Assembly (NCBI GenBank): GCA_025656895.1
Contig: JAHXHF010000019.1
Coordinates: 1 to 11,605 of the forward strand
Source of the DNA: a gamma proteobacterium symbiont of Bathyaustriella thionipta
Lineage (GTDB): Bacteria > Pseudomonadota > Gammaproteobacteria > Chromatiales > Chromatiaceae
DNA length: 11,605 nt
Direction of reading: 5' to 3'
Position 1 is the first letter of the stretch; every line of letters starts with the position of its first letter. The notes below the pieces were generated by a model. That model searched no databases, was not told the DNA's origin, and worked only from the letters and a program-made list of their open reading frames with translations. Position numbers and translations under genes: made by a program. Shown piece after piece: positions 6,205 to 11,605 of the stretch.

Positions 6205-6928
6205 TTTGTTGGCCAGCATCATGGTTTTTGGGCTGATTGGCCTCGTCCATTGGGCGCAGTTTTTCGATGGTCTGCAAAGCCTTTTCGGCATCCGGGATTT
6301 TTTGTGCGGCAGCCAGTTTCAGCCATTTTTGCGCCTCATCAAGATTAACCGGAACGGTCTGTCCCTGCATATACATCAGGCCCAGGTTCAATTGCGCGTA
6401 AGCCACTCCCTGCTCAGCTGATTTCTTATATTCAATCAACGCCTGCCGGCTATCACGTTTTACGCCTTTTCCTGTCTGATACAGGCGCCCCAGATTGTAT
6501 TGCGCAATCATTTCACCCTGGTCAGCGGCTTTTTTATACCATTCAAAAGCCTGTTTGAAATCTTTTTTTACCCCTTTGCCGGCTTCATACAAAGCACCCA
6601 GATTAGCCTGTGCCTGTGCATGTCCGGCTTGTGCCGCCAAACGAAACCAGTGCGCGGCCTCTTCATCGTTCTTTGCCACCCCTTCACCATTAAAATACAG
6701 ATTCCCAAGATTGAACTGCGCTACTGTATCACCATGTTTGGCCAGAGGCGTCCACACCAGCAGGGCATCTTCATAGTTACCGTCAAAATAGGCGGCCGAA
6801 CCTTCTGCCAGAGTTCGTGGCAGTACCGAGGTTGAAGACGGCTGTTCCTCGCTACAGGCGCTCATAAATAAAGTGATAAGCAGCCAGATAATAACTTTCC
6901 ACGGCTTGACCCAGTTTGCATACATCAT
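6164..6928 (-). CDS. Sel1-repeat lipoprotein
   Basis: Predicted secreted lipoprotein of 254 residues made of Sel1-like (TPR-class) repeats. The signal peptide has basic residues, a hydrophobic core (about 11-21) and MSAC as a lipobox with Cys25. Four repeats of about 36 residues cover roughly 66-210, with phrases such as AQFNLGNLYFNGEGV, AQANLGALYEAGKGV and AQYNLGRLYQTGKGV. A polar Ala/Asn/Gln-rich tail follows. The start at 6928 is chosen from AAGGAG 7 bases upstream; a TTG three bases earlier is less well spaced. It lies between the permease gene (31 bases upstream) and the ATPase gene (overlapping), an unusual place for a scaffold protein. Sel1 proteins usually mediate protein contacts. 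A role in this transporter is inference. Confidence 0.88.
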   Translation of the reverse strand: MMYANWVKPWKVIIWLLITLFMSACSEEQPSSTSVLPRTLAEGSAAYFDGNYEDALLVWTPLAKHGDTVAQFNLGNLYFNGEGVAKNDEEAAHWFRLAAQAGHAQAQANLGALYEAGKGVKKDFKQAFEWYKKAADQGEMIAQYNLGRLYQTGKGVKRDSRQALIEYKKSAEQGVAYAQLNLGLMYMQGQTVPVNLDEAQKWLKLAAAQKIPDAEKALQTIEKLRPMDEANQPKNHDAGQQNAKGSAASPATDT

Positions 6929-6959
6929 CAATAAACTCCTTAATTTTATTCGCTCAAGC

Positions 6960-7937
6960 CTACACTTTTGAGCGATTAAGTAAATACAAAAATACCGGCA
7001 CGCCGACCAGCGCCAGCATCACTCCGACCGGCACCTGTATGGGAGCAAACAGTGTGCGCGAGGCACTGTCAGCCAACAGCAATAAAATGCCGCCCAGAAA
7101 CACGCTGGCGGGCAGTAATTGTCTATGCCCGGCATGGCCGCTTAAACGAATCAGATGCGGCACAATCAAGCCCACAAATCCGATGGTTCCCGCCATACTC
7201 ACGGCGGTGGCGGTTAACAGGGAAGAACAGGCAAACAAAATCCAGTGCAAGCGTACAACATCCACTCCCACACTGCCGGCCAGAGTCTCTCCCTGGGCGA
7301 ATAAATCCAGTGCCGGAGCCAAAAACCACAGAATGAACAGCAACAACAGCAGAATAGCCGCCGCACCCCAACTGATGCTGGTAAATTGCAAATCCCCCAT
7401 CAGCCAGAACATCATGCCCTGTAATTGCTGCTGCCGGGTCAATGCCAATAACAGGGTGATGACTCCGCCCCAGCCGGCCGCCATGACAATACCGCTGAGC
7501 AGCAATCGGCTGGAACGGTCGGCCAGGTGCCCCCGGCTGAGTACCACCAGCAAAAAGGCTGACAATACCGCACCCGCGATGGCTCCCGTTTCCACCCACC
7601 ATCCGGGCCAGCGCAGTGATAGTGCCAGCAACGCACCAAAAGCCGCGCCGCCACTGATACCCAATACATAAGGGTCACCCAGAGGATTGCGAATCAAAAC
7701 CTGAATCAGGGCGCCGGCCAATGCCAGTAAACCACCCACAATAAAGGCATTCACCACACGTGGAAGACGCAAATCCAGAATAATTATCTGCAATGTTTGA
7801 TTGCTGTCATCACCCCACAGACTGGCCAGCGCATGGGCATCAAAACCGGCGCTGCCGTTACTCAGTCCCAGCCAGACAGCACCGAGCAGAGCCAGCACTA
7901 ACAGAATCCACAATTTTATGGCTGAAAATCCAGACAC
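6960..7937 (-). CDS. FecCD/BtuC-family ABC importer permease
   Basis: Inner-membrane permease of cobalamin/iron-siderophore-type importers, 325 residues and about ten hydrophobic helices. Diagnostic stretches are LRLPRVVNAFIVGGLLALAG, followed by NPLGDPYVLGISGGA (about 75-100), and the ATPase-coupling region GTIGFVGLIVPHLIRL (about 250-265). The start is GTG at 7935-7937; a stop lies two codons upstream in frame, so no longer start exists, though no strong ribosome site is seen. It lies 58 bases after the HAD gene and heads the permease-Sel1-ATPase-STAS run. Neither a periplasmic binding protein nor a TonB receptor is in the window, so cobalamin and siderophore cannot be told apart. Confidence 0.92.
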   Translation of the reverse strand: MSGFSAIKLWILLVLALLGAVWLGLSNGSAGFDAHALASLWGDDSNQTLQIIILDLRLPRVVNAFIVGGLLALAGALIQVLIRNPLGDPYVLGISGGAAFGALLALSLRWPGWWVETGAIAGAVLSAFLLVVLSRGHLADRSSRLLLSGIVMAAGWGGVITLLLALTRQQQLQGMMFWLMGDLQFTSISWGAAAILLLLLFILWFLAPALDLFAQGETLAGSVGVDVVRLHWILFACSSLLTATAVSMAGTIGFVGLIVPHLIRLSGHAGHRQLLPASVFLGGILLLLADSASRTLFAPIQVPVGVMLALVGVPVFLYLLNRSKV

Positions 7938-7984
7938 AACTCAAGCGGTTCCATAGATGCTTCGTAGCTGAACAAAATACGCAT
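7916..7984 (-). CDS. Possible 22-codon leader ORF overlapping the permease start
   Basis: ATG at 7982-7984 follows GAGGGG very closely and opens a 22-codon frame starting MRILFSYEAS. It ends at a TAA (7916-7918) inside the permease gene, which itself has a weakly marked GTG start at 7937. It could couple ribosomes to the permease, or be chance. The Shine-Dalgarno spacing is too short to be convincing and no family is recognised. Confidence 0.2.
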   Translation of the reverse strand: MRILFSYEASMEPLELCLDFQP

Positions 7985-7995
7985 ACCCCTCGGCT

Positions 7996-8652
7996 CTAAT
8001 CACGCAGACTGATAAGCGGCCAGCCATGCTGCAGGGCGTATTGGCGCAAAGTATCATCCGGATCAACAGCGGTCGCACGCGCTACCTTTTTCATTAGCGG
8101 TAAATCATTGTGTGAATCGCTATAAAAACAACTGTTTTGCAGGGTCATGCCTTGTTCCTGCAACCAGGCTTCCAGCCGTGTTACCTTACCTTGCTGAAAA
8201 CAGGGTGTACCACTGACCTTGCCGGTATAAGCGCCATTGCGCATTTCCGGCTCGGTCGCCAACAGATGTGGAATGTTCAGTAGCTCAGCAATCCGCTCGG
8301 TTACAAAACGATTGGTGGCCGTGATAATCATCAGGCTATCGCCGGCAGCCCGATGCTTTTCAATCAGATCAACCCCTTTGGGCAAAATAACCGGTTTGAT
8401 GTAATGCTCAATAAATTCTTCACGCCATTCCTGCAACTGCGCCAGTGGATGGGTCGCCAAAGGTTGCAGCGAGAAGGCCAGGAATTCCATAATATCCAGT
8501 GTACCGGCTTTGTAGGCGGCATAAAAATAGTCATTAGCCGCTTTATAGCTGGCTACATCAACCACCCCGATATGGCACAGATATTCACCCCAGAGATGAT
8601 CCGAGTCATCACTCAGTAGCGTATTATCCAGATCAAACAAAGCCAGCGACAT
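7996..8652 (-). CDS. HAD-superfamily IB phosphatase
   Basis: Phosphoserine-phosphatase-like HAD hydrolase of 218 residues. Motif I is FDLDNTLL, with nucleophile Asp7 and general acid Asp9. A helical C1-type cap covers about 15-90. Motif II is IITATN (Thr111), the motif III Lys is probably Lys156, and motif IV is YSDSHNDLPL (Asp179 and Asp183). The start is supported by GGAG before ATG 8652. Its divergent position next to rppH-ptsP matches the arrangement in Pseudomonas and relatives, so this is chromosomal backbone. The substrate is unknown; members annotated as phosphoserine phosphatase or histidinol-phosphatase-like are common. Confidence 0.92.
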   Translation of the reverse strand: MSLALFDLDNTLLSDDSDHLWGEYLCHIGVVDVASYKAANDYFYAAYKAGTLDIMEFLAFSLQPLATHPLAQLQEWREEFIEHYIKPVILPKGVDLIEKHRAAGDSLMIITATNRFVTERIAELLNIPHLLATEPEMRNGAYTGKVSGTPCFQQGKVTRLEAWLQEQGMTLQNSCFYSDSHNDLPLMKKVARATAVDPDDTLRQYALQHGWPLISLRD

Positions 8653-8682
8653 GCCTTACTCCCTCTTCAGGAAAAACGTCAA

Positions 8683-8688
8683 ACTATA
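8683..8688 (-). promoter_or_regulatory. Candidate -10 box for the HAD gene
   Basis: The minus strand reads TATAGT, 30 bases before the HAD ATG, which leaves a short leader with the GGAG site. The -35 side is only weakly matched (TTATTG about 18 bases further upstream), so this is tentative. Confidence 0.35.
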
Positions 8689-8743
8689 GCAAAAACTCTT
8701 TATTAGCAATAACTTATGTTTAATTCCCCCTTGCTGCATGCAA

Positions 8744-8772
8744 GCTGTTTATGGAGAATAGCCATAAACGGC
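8744..8772. repeat. Inverted repeat (11-bp arms) in the HAD-rppH intergenic region
   Basis: GCTGTTTATGG (8744-8754) and CCATAAACGGC (8762-8772) pair over 11 positions with a single T/G mismatch around a 7-base loop; the inner 8 bp are perfect. There is no U-tract after it, so a regulator site or a hairpin in the rppH leader is more likely than a terminator. Confidence 0.55.
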
Positions 8773-8934
8773 CTCTGCTCTGTGAGTAGTGAAAATACCG
8801 GCCAATGGCACAAATTACTGCTGATAGGCATCCAATAAATGGAAAACAAGCGTTTATAGATGTAAATAACCTATTGATTTAGCCTATTTCAGTACTGATC
8901 TGAGCCGTTAGCTGACATGTAAAACTCAATTTCC

Positions 8935-9486
8935 ATGGATAACAGCTTGATCGATCCGGATGGTTTCAGACCCAATGTGGGTATAATTCTGTGTAACCAG
9001 CAGCGCAAGCTTTTTTGGGGCAAGCGCGTGCGGCAGAATGCCTGGCAATTTCCGCAAGGCGGCATTGAAACCACAGAAACCCCGCTGGAAGCCATGTTTC
9101 GTGAGCTGCAAGAAGAAGTGGGCCTGAAGCCTGAGCATGTGGAAGTGTTGGGGCAAACGGCCGGCTGGTTAAAATACTGGCTGCCGGAGCGCTACCTCAG
9201 GCACAACAGCAAGCCCCTGTGCATCGGCCAGAAACAAGTGTGGTTTCTGTTGCGCGCCAAGTGTAATGAAACAGATTTCTGCCTGGATAGCAGCCCCAAG
9301 CCAGAGTTCGAACACTGGTGCTGGGTAAAATACTGGCAGCCCATCAAAGATGTTGTGTATTTCAAACGCAACGTCTATTTCCGCGCCCTGGAAGAACTGG
9401 CTCCTTTACTGTTCCCTGAAGGCCCACCACGCAGGCAGCGGCCGCGTTCAACACAACGCCATCGCAGTAAACGCTCAGATGCTTGA
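8935..9486 (+). CDS. rppH: RNA pyrophosphohydrolase RppH (Nudix)
   Basis: Removes pyrophosphate from triphosphorylated 5' ends of mRNA, opening them to RNase E decay. It has 183 residues, close to the E. coli protein (about 176). The N-terminal [15 protein letters not shown] and the later [14 protein letters not shown] and SFKR-type [13 protein letters not shown] segments match RppH rather than other Nudix enzymes. The Nudix box spans residues 42-64 (Gly42, Glu48, REL at 56-58, Glu60-Glu61, Gly63). The C-terminal 20 residues are strongly basic, which suits RNA contact. No clear Shine-Dalgarno precedes the ATG; an upstream in-frame ATG is followed at once by a stop. It overlaps ptsP by 8 bases, the usual gammaproteobacterial arrangement. 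Confidence 0.96.
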   Translation: MDNSLIDPDGFRPNVGIILCNQQRKLFWGKRVRQNAWQFPQGGIETTETPLEAMFRELQEEVGLKPEHVEVLGQTAGWLKYWLPERYLRHNSKPLCIGQKQVWFLLRAKCNETDFCLDSSPKPEFEHWCWVKYWQPIKDVVYFKRNVYFRALEELAPLLFPEGPPRRQRPRSTQRHRSKRSDA

Positions 9487-11521
9487 TTTATTGCGCCGCC
9501 TGGTTAATGAAGTTAATCAGGCTCCCGACCTGCAACAGGCACTGGATACCATTGTCTTGCGTGCCAAAGAAGCGGTTAAAGCCGATGTCTGTTCGGTTTA
9601 TCTGACCGATTTTGAAGCTCGTGAACATGTGCTGAAAGCTACCAACGGCCTGCCTAAAAATATCGTCGGACGGATTAAGCTGCCTTTACACCGTGGGCTG
9701 GTGGGGCTGGTCTGCGAGCGTGAAGAACCGGTCAGTATCGCCAATGCGGCCAGCCATCCGCGTTATCTTTTCAGCGAGGATAGCGGTGAACAAAAACTGC
9801 ACGGTTTTCTGGGTGTGCCGATTGTGCAAAACCGCCGTGTTCTGGGAGTACTGGTAGTCAGACAATATCAGCCACGTTGCTTTGCCGATGAAGAAATAAC
9901 CTTTCTGTTCACCCTGGCGGCACAATTAGCCGGCGCCATTACCAATGCCAGCATCAGTGGAGAACTGAAAGCCAGTAGCAAACGCCGGCCGCTCAACCGC
10001 ATGCTGCAGGGGCGACCGGGAGCCGCAGGTATTGCTCTGGCCAAAGCCGTTGTGTTGTATCCACCGGCCAATCTGGATGCGGTGCCGGATCGACAGGTTG
10101 ATGACAGTGAGGCTCAGAAAAAAGCCTTTCTGGACGCGGTCAGTGCGGTTGAAAACGATATGCGCCGACTCAAAACCCAGGTGGAAGATTCTTTACAGCA
10201 GGAAGATCGCGCTCTGTTTGATGCCCTGCTGCTGATGCTGGGCAGTGACAGCCTGGTTTCTTTGACCCTGGAGCGCATACAGGCAGGCAACTGGGCCGCC
10301 GGTGCTTTGCGCCAGACAGTAGCCGAACATGCGCAGGTTTTTGAGCAGATGGAAGATGTTTATCTGCGTGAACGTGCTTCCGATGTGCGTGATCTGGGGC
10401 GGCGTATTCTTATGCATCTGCAACAGCAACAACCCTCTGTTCTGGATAATGATACGCCGCTTGTTCTGGTCAGCAAGGAACTCAGCGCCACCCAGCTGGC
10501 TGAACTGCCGAAGGATAAAATAGCCGCCATTGTGTGCAGCACCGGCTCCGGTTATTCACATGTCGCCATCCTGGCGCGCGCCTACGGTATTCCTGCGGTC
10601 CTGGGTGTGGACGACCTGCCGGTATCCCGTCTGGATGGACAGGAACTGATTGTGGATGGTTATCGCGGTCGTGTATATGTGGCACCGCAAGCGATGGTGC
10701 GCAATGAGTACCGCCGTTTGCTGCAAAATGAGCAGGTATTGTCAAAAACCCTGCAACAGCAGATTGGCCAAAGCGCGGAAACGACCGATGGCGCAAGCGT
10801 TTCACTACAGCTGAATACCGGCCTGATTTCCGACCTGACACCGGTCGGTATCTCGGAAGCAACCGGTATCGGGCTTTATCGCACCGAATTGCCCTTCATG
10901 ATTCGTGATCGCTTTCCCAGTGAAGACCAGCAAAGCCGTAATTACCGCAAGGTATTACAAACGTTTGCACCACGCCCGGTCACTATTCGCACCCTGGATA
11001 TTGGTGGCGACAAGGAACTGAGCTATTTCCCGATTAAGGAATCCAACCCGTTTCTGGGCTGGCGTGGGATTCGTATATCACTGGATCATCCGGAAATTTT
11101 TCTTACCCAGGTTCGCGCCCTGCTGCGTGCCAGCGAAGGGCTGGATAATCTCAGTATCATGCTGCCGATGATTACCAACGCCGCAGAAGTGGATGATGCC
11201 CTGCAACTGATCTGGCGCGCGCATCGCGAGCTGGCTGATGAAGCTTATGATGTCATCATGCCGCGCGTGGGTATTATGATTGAAGTACCGGCAGCCATTT
11301 ACCAGATTAAAGCACTGGCACGTCGGGTGGATTTTATTTCCATCGGCAGTAATGATTTAACCCAGTATCTACTGGCGGTTGATCGCAACAATCCGGCAGT
11401 AGCTTCACTGTATGATGATCTGCATCCGGCCTTGTTATGCGCTTTGCAACGCATTGTGCAGGGCGCGCATGAGCAGAATGTGCCGGTCAGCATTTGTGGT
11501 GAGATGGCCGGCAATCCGTAA
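9479..11521 (+). pseudogene. ptsP: PtsP (enzyme I-Ntr), 3'-truncated by an IS end
   Basis: Phosphoenolpyruvate-protein phosphotransferase of the nitrogen PTS, which autophosphorylates with PEP and passes phosphate to NPr. The start at 9479, inside the end of rppH, matches the family N-terminus ([12 protein letters not shown]). Order: GAF domain (about 1-160), linker and NPr-binding domain (about 178-315), phosphohistidine swivel with GYSHVAILARAYGIP (catalytic His361), and PEP-binding barrel (about 430 on) with LYRTELPF, LDIGGDKEL and WRGIRISLD. Active-site Cys673 sits in SICGEMAGNP, after which the frame ends in TAA made by foreign sequence at 11518. About 70 C-terminal residues of a roughly 750-residue protein are missing, including the last part of the barrel needed for folding and dimerisation. 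It is probably inactive if the truncation is real. Confidence 0.9.
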
Positions 11522-11605
11522 GCGGTCATTCACCCCTTATTTTTGATCCAATACAGATCGGACCTCAGCGGATCAGTGGCAAATTTCTTCTTCCAGTTTC
11601 GAGGA
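11518..11605. mobile_element. Terminal 88 bases of an IS66-family-like insertion sequence
   Basis: The junction begins GTAAGCGGTCATTCACCCC. IS66-family elements characteristically start GTAAGCG at both ends, and this is the point where PtsP homology stops. Only one end is in the window, so the expected 8-bp target duplication cannot be seen. Read on the minus strand, a frame is open from the window edge (11604) to a TGA at 11530-11532 and ends in Tyr-Trp-Ile-Lys-Asn-Lys-Gly; it may be the 3' end of an element gene, but I do not recognise it as a transposase end. Confidence 0.6.

Larger units (their letters stand above)
8653..8934. other. Divergent intergenic region between HAD and rppH
   Basis: About 280 AT-rich bases with no credible gene. 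It should carry the promoters for both the minus-strand HAD gene and the plus-strand rppH-ptsP pair. It holds a strong inverted repeat at 8744-8772 and a candidate minus-strand -10 at 8683-8688. I could not identify a convincing rppH promoter or a Shine-Dalgarno before its ATG. Confidence 0.5.

Noticed and set aside
8806..8821. A sigma-54-like TGGCAC...TGC motif upstream of rppH-ptsP
   Set aside because: The distance between the GG and GC dinucleotides is one base too long and the -12 half is poor.
9350..9478. A longer ptsP start
   Set aside because: The extra codons lie inside rppH in another frame. The family N-terminus begins at ATG 9479.
11518..11605. Plus-strand frame through the right tail that vaguely resembles the start of an old-yellow-enzyme-type flavin oxidoreductase
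   Set aside because: It begins at an IS-like end, has no start codon, and the similarity covers only about eight residues.
1..11605. CRISPR array, tRNA, rRNA or cobalamin riboswitch
   Set aside because: No regularly spaced repeats, no tRNA cloverleaf or rRNA sequence was seen. The 58 bases before the FecCD permease are too short for a cobalamin riboswitch.

Overview
The window reads as chromosome of a gammaproteobacterium. The strongest taxonomic signal is the rppH-ptsP pair with a divergent HAD-IB phosphatase gene beside it, an arrangement known from Pseudomonas and relatives. Base composition is moderate and the genes are tightly packed with ATGA-type overlaps. The arsenic and sulfur genes would suit a sulfur-handling or environmental lineage, but the sequence does not fix the genus.

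Layout: almost everything from 76 to 8652 lies on the minus strand. From its 5' end the order is a HAD phosphatase; a FecCD/BtuC-type permease, a Sel1-repeat lipoprotein, a BtuD/FecE-type ATPase and a small STAS/SpoIIAA-like protein (one transport cluster without a binding protein); a 200-bp gap; and a composite operon of a TauE/SafE-type TSUP permease, two paralogous rhodaneses, the thioredoxin-type arsenate reductase arsC, the arsenite exporter acr3, an RND adaptor and the start of an RND pump. On the plus strand rppH overlaps ptsP by 8 bases.

The arsenic operon couples arsenate reduction (ArsC) to arsenite export (Acr3). Rhodaneses and a sulfur-type anion permease sit upstream and an RND export pair downstream, so the unit may deal with sulfur and arsenic species together. 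RppH and PtsP stand for mRNA 5'-end processing and the nitrogen PTS.

The most striking feature is decay by small lesions and mobile DNA. (1) A 237-bp non-autonomous element (5208-5444) has 17-bp perfect terminal inverted repeats and a 5-bp TTCAA target duplication. Removing it and one target copy restores an open frame for the STAS-like gene, whose start codon overlaps the ATPase stop. (2) arsC has an in-frame TGA exactly at its conserved Trp codon, with the rest of the frame intact down to the acr3 start. (3) ptsP stops after its catalytic Cys, where a GTAAGCG end typical of IS66-family elements begins. (4) The RND gene breaks off after about 56 codons into AT-rich foreign sequence. The two foreign tails are about 90 and 88 bases long, which suggests that the window is a contig bounded by repeats.
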